64,000 nucleotides of DNA from the NCBI RefSeq assembly GCF_049243985.1, contig NC_135384.1:14814501-14878500 (forward strand), given 5' to 3'. The DNA is from Paroedura picta. Taxonomy: Eukaryota > Chordata > Lepidosauria > Squamata > Gekkonidae. The notes under the pieces were generated by a model that worked only from the letters and a program-made list of their open reading frames with translations, ran no database searches and was not told where the DNA came from. Position 1 is the stretch's first letter; each line of letters begins with the position of its first letter. Shown here piece after piece: positions 36,143 through 48,902 of the stretch. Made by a program: the position numbers and the translations under genes.

Positions 36143-36651
36143 TAATGCTTGCACATGGGGTTTCTCCCTAGCTTCCAGTGCACAACCAGCTCCTACGCCG
36201 TTTGTCAGAACCAGATTGGTTCTGCCAAATAATTGTCATTTTATTGTATGAATTTCCAGACTGTTCCCCCCCACACACACACATGCACACAACTCTGCTT
36301 CTGTGTGCCTATGGAGTTTTGCTGCAGGTACTTTGTTTCAGAAGGTTCTTTGCTGCGTGTCAGAATCAGAATCAATGTCAGGTTGTCATTAGGTGCCGAG
36401 ACTCCAGCCCTCACCTGGAGTTGGGAACCAGTTTACGTTTATCTCTGTTCCCTATGAATTGCCTTTGAACTGATAAGACTGGTTGTAGTTGTGGTGGAGA
36501 CAATTTTGATAATGTCTAAGAACTCTGGGTATTTGCTACCATTCAGGAAAACCATGATAATGAAATAAAATACCAGTTTTTGTGTATAATCTTGCCTTGA
36601 GGATTTAATAATGAATAATTGCCCCAGGAAATTGTGCCAGGGAATACTTTA

Positions 36652-39600
36652 TCAATATTTCTTCTTTACAAGAAGCTTTCTGTTGTTGAGTTGAGGCCTC
36701 AGGACAATGATATAACATTTGGGAAGAAAAATGCAATAAAGTAAGCCAGCACTAGATATTAAGATAGAGAAGATCTCCACAGCCACCATGGATTTCCCTT
36801 TGGTGCTCAGGTAGCTTGGAATAAAAGACAGCCAAACACTGCAAAAGAGCAACATGCTGAAAGTGATGAACTTGGCCTCATTGAAACTGTCAGGCAACTT
36901 CCTGGCTAAGAAAGCCACCATGAAGCTGACTGCAGCTAGGAAGCCCAGGTAGCCCAGGACACAGAAGAACATGGCAGCTGAGCCCTCATTGCATTCTAGT
37001 ATGATTGTCTCCTTCAGTGAATGCAGGTCCTTATCTGGGAATGGAGAGGAAGTACTGATCCAAAGAACACAGATGCCTACTTGAACAAGGGAGCAAGAAA
37101 GGACAAGAGTATAAGCCTGTCTTTTCCCCACCAATGGCCTTAGTTTAGAAGATGGTTTATTAGCCAGAAAGACTAGAACAACTGTGACTGTTTTGGCCAG
37201 TACACTTGAAATAGCCACTGAGAATATGATGCCAAAACTTGTTTGTCGCAGAAGGCAGGTTATCTTTCCAGGTTGCCCAATGAAGAGCAAGGCAGAGAGA
37301 AAGCAATGAGCAAGGGAGATGAGAAGAAGATAGGTCAGACTGCGGTTGTTGGCTTTGACTATGGGGGTATCCTTGTGCTTCACAAATGTTCCAAGTATCA
37401 AAGCTGTGACCAGGGAGAAAAAAATAGCCATCGTTGCTAAGATGAAACCAAGGGGTTCTTCATAAGAAAGGAAACTAATATCCTTCAGAACACATTGATC
37501 TTTGTTGTAATTCGAATAATGATCTTGTGGGCAGACTGCACAGCTGTCCATGTCTGGAATGAAAAAAGAGAGAGAGAGGGAAATTGTTATATTATTTCAA
37601 GATGTGTCTGTTGTTTGGGGAAAATATTTTTTTAAATTTGGACATTCCCATTGAATCTCATTACGCTTGCTGGATTAGGAGATCTTCCTCTATTAGAAAG
37701 CATCTTTGTTGGATGGATGGCAGCCTTATTGCTCTGCAGTAAGAGCACATTTTTACTGAAGCAAGACATTTGAAAGCTCTCCATGATTATTGTTATTTGA
37801 AATGAAGATAAAGCGAAGAGTGAATTTTTTACATCTTGTATTTCATTACCCGTAGGAGTCCCAAATCTGCTTACAAGCACCTTTTCCTCTGGATCCCCTG
37901 TGAGTTAGGTGGGGCTGATAGATCTCTAAGCTTTGGAAGAACAACTCTTACGTTATCTGTGACTTCCCCAACATCACCACGATTTCTGTGAGGAGCAGGA
38001 GTGTAGAATTTAACCGTGTGCTCCAGATCAGAGTCCACCCCTCTTAATCACTACACCGCCCTAGCTCTGAAGAAATCTGAAAATAATTAATTTGGGGAAA
38101 ACTAGGATGAAGATCTCTTTGATAAGTGAGAATATTTCTTTTAAACATGCTGTAGCAAATGGATTATCTGGGTTCCACTGAACTGATTTATAATATTCAT
38201 TATAAGCAGGCAGACTTCTAATACCGCTGAAGGGAAGGCATCACAGGTCCCAAAGTGAAGGCCCTCCTATGACTAGGTACTTCAAGCTTGGCCAGATATG
38301 TCTTAGGGAAAGATGAATATCTATTGGGTTCACTAATAATGAAAGATGGGTTATTAGTTAGGTCCTGTTGCCGTTCTATGTCGGTCAATCTCTGCTTAAC
38401 AACTTTGGCCTGATCATATCCCATACTCAGTAGGAACTCAGGAGAGAACCCCAAGAGTGTGATTTTAGTTCTGATGTTTCGTTGCCAAGATGATTGATAG
38501 CCATCCTCAGTTGTTAGTGGGGCAAGGCCACAAGGGAAAAAGGACAGTCTAAGCCAGTAAGTGCAGGGTAGATCTGAAGCTGTAAGGACTAACCTTCCCT
38601 CAGGGAGAAACCCCAACACACCTAGAAAGGAATTCCATCCCCCATATCCTAGTGAAGGACTGGTCCAGTCATATCCCCAGAATCCTATACCTTGACAGTC
38701 AAATGTAGTGCTTTTCCCTGCCTTCTTCAATTTAAGCCTAAATTTTGCAACAAGAAGATGATGATCTGAACCAGAATCAACTCCTGGTCTTGTTTTTACC
38801 GACTGTATAGAACTTCTCCACCTTTGGCTGCAGAGCACATAGTCAATCTGATTTCTGTGTTGACCGTCTGGTGATGTCCATGTGTAGAGTCATCTCTTGG
38901 GTTGTTGGAAAAGAGTGTTTGCTATGACCATGGTATTCTCTTGACAAAATTCTACCAGCCTGTGCCCTGCTTCAACTTGCCTGTTATCCCGGTTATCTTT
39001 TGGCTTCCTACTTTAGCATTCCAAGCACATAATTTTTGGTGTTTCTTCTAGAAGGTGTTGTAGGGCTTCATAGACTGGTCAACTTCATCCTCTTCAGCAG
39101 CAGTGGTTGGGGCATAGACCTGTATTACTATGATGTTGAATGGTTTCCCTTGGATTCGAACTGATATCATTCTGTCATTTTGGGGATTGTATCCCAATAC
39201 TGCTTTTCCTACTGTTTTATTGATTATTAAGGCTACTCCATTTCTTCTTAGAGATTCTTACCCACAGTTGAAAATCTGATGGTCATCTGGATTATATTCA
39301 CCCATTCCTGTCCATTTTAGTTCCTGATTCCTAAAACGTCGATGTTCAGTCTTGTCATCTCTTGTTTGACCATGTCCAGCTTGCCTTGATTCATGGATCT
39401 ATGGAATAAAAGTATTTACAGCACCGGACTTTTCACCTCTTTTCACCTCCAGTTCCATCCACAACTGAGCATCCTTTCAGTCTTGGCCCAGTTGCTTCAT
39501 TCATTCTAGTGCTACTCGAACTAGCTGTCTGCTTATCCCCAGTAGCATATGGATGCCTTCTGACCTGAGGGGCTCATCTTCTGGTGTCATATCGTTTTGC

Positions 39601-42600
39601 CTTTGGGTACTGTCCATAAAGTTTTCATAGCAAAGATACTGCAGTGGTTTACCATTTCCTTCTCCAGTGGATCACCTCTCTGTTATGACCTGTCCATCTT
39701 GGGTGACCCTGCACAGCATAGCTCATAGCTTCACTGAGCTACACAAGCCCCTTTGCCATGACAAGGCAGTGATCCTTGAAGGATATCTGTACCATAGGGA
39801 GGACAATTCCATTGTTGGATAATCCTTGATTATTTTTCTGTTTCGATAAAGGTTTGGGAATCTTATTAATCATCCAGAAAAGCAGACAACTTTATGCCCA
39901 GACATGAGAGATCATGTATAGCATGGACCACAAACTCATATTAGGTCTAGTTGAATATAATATTGCCGATGATTGGCATCTCTATTCATTTTGTTTCCTA
40001 CCTATCTCCTCAGAGATCATCCCATCTGAACATGGAAGGCAGTCATAGCAGCAAAATTTCTTTTTCTCCTTCTTTTGTCGGCTGGAGCCAGGAAAGCAGT
40101 GCTCATTGCATACAGAGAGTGGTAGAACCTGTGAATAAACAGGAAGGGAGATCGGCACCCATATATGCAATGAGAGCCTCAGATGAACACAATCTGTGCT
40201 GTTAACCATGGAGAACTCTCTTAGAGTGTTGGAGGAGGAGGAAGAGAAGAGCTCTTTTTGCTTGAACCCCTTTCTTTATTCGGCGAGGGCTTCTAAAAGC
40301 AGCTTCCCTTCCTCTCCTCATAACAGTCTCCCTGTGAGGTAGGTGAGGCTGAGAGACCTCAGAGAACTATAACTGGCCCAAGGTCTCCCATCTGGCTGTA
40401 TGTGGTGGAGTAAGGAATCACACCACTTACACCAGATTAGAGGCCACCACTGTAAGCCACTATGCAAGCTTGGCACTCTAAGGAAAATAATTTATGAACC
40501 TTTGGTTTAAATCATAAATACGTGAAAACTCACTGGTTTTACCTTGGACTAGTATTTCCCTAATCTTCCTTAGAGATTTATTGTCGATGTTCTTGAGATA
40601 AATAAATGGAGGAGAGGAGAATCATATTTTAAGCTGTTTGGGGGAGAAAAGTGAAGTACTAATATCTAAATAGGGGGGGGATATACAGTACAGCCCCATT
40701 ATCATACTCATTAGAAGGCTAGGCATGCTAACAACCAATGCACAACTTGCTAAAATGTGATTAGTAAGATTTACCCAGATGAGCACCCAAATTGCCTGAG
40801 TCCAGAAGCTACCCCTGCTCAGATTGTCCAAATTACCAGAATCCTTAGTGATCACCACACAGCTTCCCTGAATGATTTGCTACCTCATCAGTTTTGATAC
40901 TTAACCAGACTTTTCTCAGGGAGAGTCTACTAGGGATAAGAAAGAAGGGAAAGCTGAGAGCCAGTTAAAGATGCAGGTGACTGGGGTACTTTGAATAATA
41001 ATTCTATGAAGATCCATTCTTTGGAGATAAAACTTGACTTTGACCTCATTCCATGGTTTAATTGAAGACAAAATGCAAACAAGAACTTATTTTATCTACA
41101 TGGTTATATCCCACCTGATTAAATGTTCTGTGCCACACAATTTGATCATCATGAATGGTCAATTCTTCACCTGGAGAAGCCCAAGGATCAAACCTTCCAA
41201 CTTTCAGTCTAATGAAGGAGCCATTTGGAAAAGTGACCCAGTTTGTAACATCAAAACCACCTTTCAGTTCCCCATTTTCATTAAACTGTATGGTGTCACC
41301 AGCACTGTTGTTGAATGTGATGCTCCTTAAAAAAAGATTCATCTGATTGAGAAAAAACATGAAATGAGCAATTTCCTGAATTATCATGGTAATCCATGTT
41401 ATGTCTTAAAGGTACTGGGACAAATGGCATCCTGTGCTAACCTGAGAAGACAGTGGTGCTATTGATTCTCTGATAATAAAACAAAATTGGGTTTAAATAA
41501 CTGACCCCTTTTGGCCTGGGTCTGACCTCCCCTAAAGTATTAGGGTCACCATTGGTTATCTTGCCAGACTGAGACCCAGAGCTCTGTAGTTCATAGGTCC
41601 TTTAGTGAGTTCACATATAAACCTTCCTTAAGAGATGTCCTTGTCTATGTTGATCCCTGCATTGCTTATCGTTGGGTGGATGTAATGCACTCCATGTGGA
41701 TCTGCCTCTGAGGGGTACTCATAAAATTGTTCTGGTTCAGAAAAAACTTTTTGTACACTCACGATAGTGGTTAGCATCCTAAAATGATTGTTTGGGCAGA
41801 TTAAATTGGCTGCTGTTTGTTATCATAAATTTCCCAATGATTGAAAATCATGCCTTGGGGACTTTGCTGCAATAGCTCATGACTAATACATGAACATTTG
41901 AATGTCTATGAGGTGTTAACATCTCACAGAACCAAAGAGCTTTGAGTGACAGGCTGCTCAAAGGGATTTGATAGGTTAGTATCAGTTGAACAGAAAGATT
42001 TGGGAACTGATGGCCAAAGAGAACACAACATAGCTTAGATATAGTTCTGCTGGACTCTGCTGCAGAGAGTTTAGTACTGACTAAGAACATTTTTATCACA
42101 GAGACCGTTTATGCACTGGAGGTTTCATGCTGGGCTGCAGGCTGGAGTTTTAGTCATGGCAGGTTGCCCCATCACTTTCTGCACCCACACAGGGGAGCAT
42201 TTGGCCTGGTGCACCTCACCTTCCCCCTATCTGTGCTCCTGATAGGGGGATGGGGGAGTGAAGTACCCAGTGCATAAATGGTCAGAGATAGGACTGTTAA
42301 AGCTGGCAAGGAAGAGTGAAAGAGTTGGGGAAGAATCACATTTGGGCCAGGAAGAGAGATTGATCTTCTACTTAGAGAAGCAATTCCCTGTGTAGTTGAT
42401 ATAAGAGAAATGAGAAGGACAGCCAATTCAGAGGGTGGGAAGGAAGTGATATCAACAAACTGTGTTATGTGATCTGTTCTTGTATATATGTCTGGAAAAC
42501 TGTTTGAAAATCTGGACATGGAGACATGCAGTACAAATATTTTAAATGTTATTTAAAAAAATGAAGTCTGATGTGAAAAAAGCAGGGTGTCTTTTACCTG

Positions 42601-44828
42601 CCAGGATAGTACATTACTGAAGTCTAAATTCTTCCCTTTCTCTCTTGTTCTGCGTTGTGATCCGAGCATAAAGAAGGCATGCAAAGTGTGTGCCACGGCA
42701 TAAACAGCATTGTAGACATTATAACTGTGGCCCGTCATGCTCATTTCAAACAAAACAACAGGAATAGAATCCAGCATCTCCTCTCCAGTGCACATTCTCT
42801 TGCTGTCCCCATGAACATCTGGATTCCTCAGTGAACAACCGAATGCCTGCTCCCAAAAGTTCTCAATAAAACCATCTCCTTTTGCCCAGGAAGGGCTTAT
42901 GGACTGCAGAAATGTTTTGAATCCTGGTGGCTCATTGGAGTGAACTGCAAGGGATAGGGCACCATGGAAGGTTTCAACATCCCAAGCCCTTTGGGCAGAC
43001 ACTGATTCAAAATCCCAGTGGCATGTGATGATCCACACCTTATGCAGGGGAGGAAATGAAATAAAGGTTCCTAAAAACAACATTACTCGTAAAACGAACA
43101 TGGATGAGTTTTCTCCATATACAAAATGCACATTGGCTTTGGTTTGACTGAGAACAGCTAGATTTTCTATGTCCTTTATAAGGACCTCCATTATAACTTG
43201 GAAATATGTATATTTAATTAATCTTATAGTGAAGTCAAAACAGATGCCATTCTCAGAAAACATTGGCACCATGATCTGCATGAACTTGTCCCCACTGTCA
43301 TCATCTGCAACAAAAAGCACAGTCCATGTCCATTTGAAGTGGTGAAATAACCTGATAACTCCCATATACTGAGTGGCTTCATTTGGGACCATCTGATGCA
43401 TAGAAGACACTGGCAGTTGGTTAATGTGTGCTGATATGAATGATCCATAAGCAAGCTGGAAAAAAAATATTTTTTTTTTCAATTTTGAAAACATGCATTC
43501 ATGTGTTAAAAGCATAAGACTTCCACACCAACCTTCTATGGCTGGCCTACCTGTGGCATCTTGTAAATGGTGACTATGGTGGCTATATTGGCAGACATTT
43601 CTGAATTTAGTCCTCCAACAACAGCAATCAATTTGTTCTGGGTATCACACTTGAAATTGGGGAGAAACTTGTGCTGTGAAGAAAGAAAGGTCAGGGTGGC
43701 TTTATAGGTCATCCTTGCCAGATAGTAGCTGTTGAGAATGTGGAAGCCCAAAGAGATATTTGGTAAGATGTTGAGATTCCCATTGATCTCTTTGACAGCA
43801 AAAGCCATGGCCAAGTTATGCTGGTAATTCTTTAGTAGTGATCTATAAAGAGTCATAGGTGAAAACTAAGTCGTAAAGATAGATCTTCCATTAGTTCTCC
43901 ATATTGGTATCCCTCCTTCCAACAAGGAGCTAGTTCATTACACTATGCCTCTATACTTACAGAATCATTCTTTGGAATTGTGCTTTGAACAGAGGCTTAG
44001 TATTTAAAAGTGCTAGTTTTTATATCGCAGCCATAAAAAAATACTGTGACTGACTCCTTCATTTATGGCCCAGGGAGCTTTCCAATAGAATCTACATGTC
44101 ATGATCTGCCCTCCAAGTCAACTACCATGGTCAAATTCCACTTACCAAACCTCATACTGAGATGCTGAGGGTAAGAATTCTCTGTCAGTTGGAACACTGG
44201 TCAATTATCTCCTTTCTAACTCCATTTCCTTTCCTGCAATCTTAGTCCATGTTCCGGTCCTCCTTTTCCCTGAATAAAAGAGGGCTTTTTGTTCTTCAGT
44301 TTTTATGCCTCAACCACTCTCTCCAGGCAGCACTCTGCCACAAAAGCCATAATGATGTATATGAGCAAAAATACATGCCAAGGGGAGAGAGACTCATTTT
44401 CCACTTTCTCCTTCTCTCCACTGCATCTCTCTCTGCTCTTTCTGCTGTATTCTAGGCATCAAATGATATATTTTGTGCCCACAAGACAAAAGCCAGACTT
44501 CCCTGCTTTTTTACCAACATTATGCACATGGAGGATTTAGTTAAATGGATAAATGAGAAAATCAGTAGGAAGTGATGGCTTACATTGGTTCAGAAACGAA
44601 CAACTGTGTTGGCTCCTCTTTGAAGGAGGGAGTCTCGTATATATAGAAGACTTGAGAAACAATCTCACCCACAAGCAGGTCACCTGGCTGATAGAACGCA
44701 TGAGGAATAGGAAGAAGGTCAACAGCTGTGGTGCATTGAATGGGATGCTTCTTGCATATGGCAGGGCACAGGAATAAAAGCAGCAGCAGCAGAAACAACA
44801 TCTTCCTCATGAACCACTTTCCCTTCAT
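36652..44828 (-). CDS. V2R-4: complete vomeronasal type-2 receptor, about 883 aa
   Basis: Exons (minus): E1 44584-44828, E2 43551-43842, E3 42598-43455, E4 41115-41342, E5 40002-40128, E6 36652-37553; all open, phases 2-0-0-0-1. The start is the ATG of MKGKWFMRK; signal peptide to about residue 25. The usual V2R order of Venus-flytrap, nine-cysteine and seven-helix domains follows. E6 is more diverged from V2R-2/3 at the first helix ([18 protein letters not shown]) and tail ([19 protein letters not shown], ending KKKY). E3 begins [15 protein letters not shown], unlike the SPAQVNQLQ of V2R-1 to V2R-3, and the MTG sequon is lost (MSMTG). Intron 2 is only 95 bp (43456-43550) because it lacks the LINE-derived DNA of its paralogs. 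Intron 3 (41343-42597) contains a MITE. Intron 5 (37554-40001) contains LINE fragments. Predicted chemosensory GPCR. Confidence 0.94.
37858..38065 (-). repeat. tRNA-derived SINE in V2R-4 intron 5
   Basis: Minus-strand head near 38065 (agagctagggcggtgtagtg) followed by a gatctggagcacacgg B-box-like region. A related partial copy lies at about 50960-51125 upstream of V2R-5 exon 6. Confidence 0.6.
38195..38705 (-). mobile_element. LINE ORF2 fragment, same clade as 57456-58850
   Basis: Minus-strand residues [20 protein letters not shown] and PSHRRAFTL match the region of the LINE at 57456 that carries [12 protein letters not shown] and [13 protein letters not shown]. It is joined directly to a BovB fragment, so one 206-codon frame (38218-38838) runs through two different LINEs. 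Clade uncertain. Confidence 0.6.
38706..39780 (-). mobile_element. BovB (RTE) LINE 5' part: 5'UTR and endonuclease
   Basis: Minus strand, starting near 39780. BovB leader words (gagaaggaaatggtaaacca) are followed by endonuclease codons ending [19 protein letters not shown] and [20 protein letters not shown], typical of BovB ORF2. The 3' half is missing. Intron sequence shared with V2R-3 resumes at about 39781. Confidence 0.8.
40238..40484 (-). repeat. tRNA-derived SINE in V2R-4 intron 4
   Basis: Paralogous to the SINE at 27483-27713, with the same neighbouring exon 5 flank (gaacacaatctgtgctgtta) but a slightly different left end. Confidence 0.6.
42103..42283. mobile_element. MITE copy 3, 181 bp, in V2R-4 intron 3
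   Basis: Starts GACCGTTTATGCAC and ends GTGCATAAATGGTC (one mismatch from perfect inverse). It is flanked by AGA at 42100-42102 and 42284-42286. Same family as 5660 and 6941. Confidence 0.82.
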
Positions 44829-46224
44829 TCCCAGATGTCTGCTTGTATGTGCTGTGTTCTCAGCATTTGTTTTTCTTCTGACATGTCATGGATCAGCAAA
44901 TGAATTGGCCGGTGTGCTTGAGGTAGCTGAAACTATAAGAGAATCTCAGCAGAAGGTTCAGTGAATGGATACTCCCCCCCTCCCTCCCATTCCTCTCTCA
45001 GTAGAGTACAATAGTTGTGCCTTCTCACATTCTCCTCTTTTGGCACGCTGGTTGTTCCTTTGCTGTAAAAGAGCTCTATCAAAGAACCTGAAACTCACCT
45101 GCTCTTTCAAGTGTAAATTGAAAAAGAAGCATTCCAATGTGCAAGAAGCAAATGTGAGACTAAAGTCCAAACTGTTCTCCCCAGTACCAACTCCCAACAT
45201 TATAAAACACACCATAGAACTGTGTAAAATATGTTCTCCCCCCCCACACACACACACAAACATAAATTGGAAGTGAGAAACACAAGGAATAAAATAGGAG
45301 ATTATTTATGGGACTCAGATAGAAACCAGCAAGCTTTTCCACTAAGTTTTACCCAGTTCCCTCTACGCTACAGCCCCTACCTGACAAGGCATTTGCCCGT
45401 GTGGGACCCATGACATATCCCCTATATGTGTTCAAATATGATGCCCCCTTCATTGACATCAGGAGAAACAATGATTAGATCAAACATTTACTCAGCTCTT
45501 GGGTGTTTGGGGAGGAGGATTTATAAGGGTGGACCAGAGAGGACATGGTGGTGGTAGAAAGTACCTTCAAATCACATCCAATTTTTGGATACCACACAGG
45601 GGCTTTAGGAGAATAGACCAATGGAGGTGCTTTACCTTTGCAGCCTTATACAGCAGTCATTTAAGTTCTCAGTGGTCTGCAATTCAGGTCTGATCCCACT
45701 GAAGAAAAGGGGTAGTCTGGACTATCCAGATCAGAATGACTGGGAAACAACTTTACAAAATAAATAAACATTCATACAGGGCTTGCAGTATCTATGCATC
45801 AAAGCCCTGGTAATTTACAGGGATTTTATACACAGTGATTCCCCTCACCCCCACCATGTCCCCTGAGATTTCGTGTCCAGCAAGCCAAAAGCTGTAATTA
45901 CTGGGCATGCCTTCCTAACTATAGTAGTGCAGATGGTCTTGATTTTGGTCTCAAAGGCAGTTGGAGTTGGCACAATTTAAATTAGTATGTATGAACACCA
46001 CTGTAATAATTTAACAAGATAGCAGGCTAAAACACGTAGCCTGTCAGTGTACATGCTTTGGTGAATTTAGGATTTTTCTGATATTCCCATATACAGTTAG
46101 ACTGTAATAATAATTAAAACTTGTCATGGCATTATCCTCTGTTATTCTTTGCTGATTGTAAGCAGAATTTAGCATTGAATTTGAAATCGATCTATACCAG
46201 TGGCTAAAGAATCAGTACTATAAA

Positions 46225-46440
46225 GTTCCCAACCTCCAGCTGGAGGGCTGGTGGTCTCCCAGAATTACAACAGTGATCTCCAGACTTCAGAGATTAGTTT
46301 TCCCAGAGAAAATGGCCGCTTCAGCATGTGACTTCTATGGCATCAATGTCTGTAGGAAGCTCCATTCACTTCCCAAATTCTGCTCTTCTTGGGCCCTGCC
46401 CTAAAATCTCTAGGAGTTTCATTGGCAACCTTAAGGTCAC
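46225..46440. repeat. Dispersed repeat, paralogous to 35226-35450
   Basis: Near-identical to the V2R-3/V2R-4 spacer copy and in the same relative place. The spacer DNA then gains about 120 bp of AT-rich sequence (46460-46590) not present in the other copy. Confidence 0.6.
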
Positions 46441-46819
46441 CTTATATCTAATGATCTCAATGAAGTATTCTAATAAAATACCACATAACCTTAAGACTCC
46501 TTAAAATTAATTATGCATTTCATCTTGGAAATATAGATTTCTACTCTAAAACAATATTACATTATATTATGATAGGACAGGAAAGATTCCAGGCGGGAGT
46601 ATGATTCCCCATGTTTCCTTGGAGTAGATTCATCCTTCCCAAATTGCATATCAAATAATTCGATAATTTTTCTACTTAATCAAATGTAATATTTATTTTT
46701 ATTTTGAAAGAAAAGCAAAGTATGTTTTAGAACTATGACATTAAAAACCTCACACACACTTTACCCAATTTTAATCGAAAATAATATCATGTTAATAACA
46801 TCTTATAATGCTTGCACAT

Positions 46820-47257
46820 AAAAGGTAAAGGTATCCCTTGTGCAAGCACCGAGTCATGTCTGACCCTTGGAGTGATCCCCTCTAGCGTTTTCATGGCAGA
46901 CTCAATACGGGGTGGTTTGCCAGTGCCTTCCCCAGTCATTACCGGTTACCCCCCAGCAAGTTCGGTACAAGACCCTCTCGTGGTGCAGGGTGGTAAGGCA
47001 GCAGACATGCAGTCTGAAGCGCTGCCCATGAGACTGGGAGTTCAATCCCAGCAGCCGGCTCAAGGTTGACTCAGCCTTCCATCCTTCTGAGGTCGGTAAA
47101 ATGAGTACCCAGCTTGCTGGGGGGTAAACGGTAATGACTGGGGAAGGCACTGGCAAACCACCCCGTATTGAGTCTGCCATGAAAACGCTGGAGGGCGTCA
47201 CCCCAAGGGTCAGACATGACTCGGTGCTTGCACAGGGGATATCTTTATCTATACCTT
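46820..47257. repeat. Inverted double SINE, paralogous copy
   Basis: Same structure and the same TAATGCTTGCACAT flanks (46806-46819 and 47258-47271) as 35705-36142, so it was duplicated with the spacer and not inserted again. Confidence 0.75.
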
Positions 47258-48635
47258 TAATGCTTGCACATGGGGTTTCTCCCTAGTGCACAACCAGCTC
47301 CTACGGCGTTTGTCAGAACGAGGTTTGTTCTGACAAATAATTGTGGTTTTATTGTATGAATTTCCAGACTGCCCCCCCCCAACCCTGCTTCTGTGTGCCT
47401 ATGGAGTTTTGCTGCGTGTACTTTGTTTCAGAAGGTTCTTTGCTGCGCGTCAGAATCAGAATCAATGTCAGGTTGTCATTGGCCGTAATTTAGGTGCTAA
47501 GACTCCAGCCCTCACCTGGAGTTGGGAAACAGTTTACACTTATCTCTGTTCCCTGCGAATTGCCTTTGAACTGATAAGAATTTCTGGCCAAGTAACCTTG
47601 AGCCTCAAGCTGGCTCATCTCTGGAAGGCCCCCATGTAATTTATTTCCCACAGAGATTCTATTTGGCGCCAACCGTGACGTACTTGTTTAACAGTCACGT
47701 TTCATAAAATCTATCTTACTGTTCAGTATATGTAAATATGTACATATTAATATAGATGTAAGCCTTTTGTATATATCCCCTTTTATCTATGGATTGTAAA
47801 CTGTGATGTATGGGTTTGTAGTAAAGGTTTTGAGGCCTTTTTGAATTAAATTTTGTAGATAGATGACATTCCAAAGGGAGGGGCTATTCCTCCCAAGGAT
47901 GTATAACTCTTTGCTTCACTGCTGTGAGTCAGAACTGACAATGTACATCCAAGGATTCTTTCGCTACTGATGAAAGAACTTTTGATTCACAGAACAAGGT
48001 TGCTTATTCCAGAGTCGAAGATCCTGACAGTTGAGAGATATACATGGTCTTTGGCTACACCAATGCATTGAAACAAAGAAGCAAATTTTATTTACAGTCG
48101 CTTAGGCTGGAACAAGAAATGCAAAGTAAAATGTTGAGTGGATTTAAAACTAAGGCTCATAAAAACATAAATACGCAGTAATTTATACAACATTTGCAAA
48201 TTTATGACTATTATAAAAATGCGCCAAAATTTAGTTCCCTGTGAAATTTGAGTGTATCTTAAAGGTGGCAACACAGAAATTAGCAGTACAAAGGGTAGTT
48301 CCGGGGTTCTTATCACTTACAAGTTTCTTTATCTTTTCTTTTGCTGTCAGATCTCAGTACCTCTCTAGTATGATTCGTATTGTTTTCTCACAAACTATAT
48401 TATAATTGGGGCAGTGGAGTTAAAAATGTTTTGTCCTGATTTCTAGGGCAGGGGGGATTGTTTCTGATGGAGGGATATTTTTTGATATCTGTCCTCAAGT
48501 ACTCTCCTTTTTTTCCTGAGTCCAAGATAGTAGAGATAGGTGGTGGAACTTTTACATATTTGTTCTTATCTAGACGAAAATCCTGATACATGGCTGCAAA
48601 AAATATCATGGTACTTTTCTTCTTTAGCCCAATAT

Positions 48636-48902
48636 CTTACAGCTTGGTGTAGTGGTTAGGAATGCGGACTTCTAATCTGGCAAGCCAGATGTGATTCTGT
48701 GCTCCCCCATATGCAGCCAGCTGTGTGACCTTGGGCTTGCCACAGCAATGATAAAGCTGTTCTGACTGAGCAGTAATATCCTGGCTCTCTCAGGCACACC
48801 TCCCTCACAAGGTGTCTGTTTTGGGGAGAGGGAAGGGAAAGTGACTGAAAGCTGCTTTAAGACTCTTGGTAAAGAAAAGCAGCATATAAGAACCAACTCT
48901 TA
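48636..48902 (+). repeat. tRNA-derived SINE
   Basis: Same family as 20357: cagcttggtgtagtggttag head, gtgaccttgggcttgcc body, aagaaccaactctta end. Confidence 0.75.

Larger units (their letters stand above)
33817..36651. other. Spacer between V2R-3 and V2R-4
   Basis: Conserved exon 1 5' flank (to about 34270), then DNA paralogous to the V2R-2/V2R-3 spacer, a short dispersed repeat (35226-35450), the inverted double SINE (35705-36142) and the 3' flank of V2R-4. No gene is seen. Confidence 0.6.

Noticed and set aside
47660-48040. Possible retroviral LTR or primer-binding-site region (ggcgccaac-like word and AT-rich flank)
   Set aside because: Only one short suggestive word; no paired repeats, target duplication or coding region, so no element is called.
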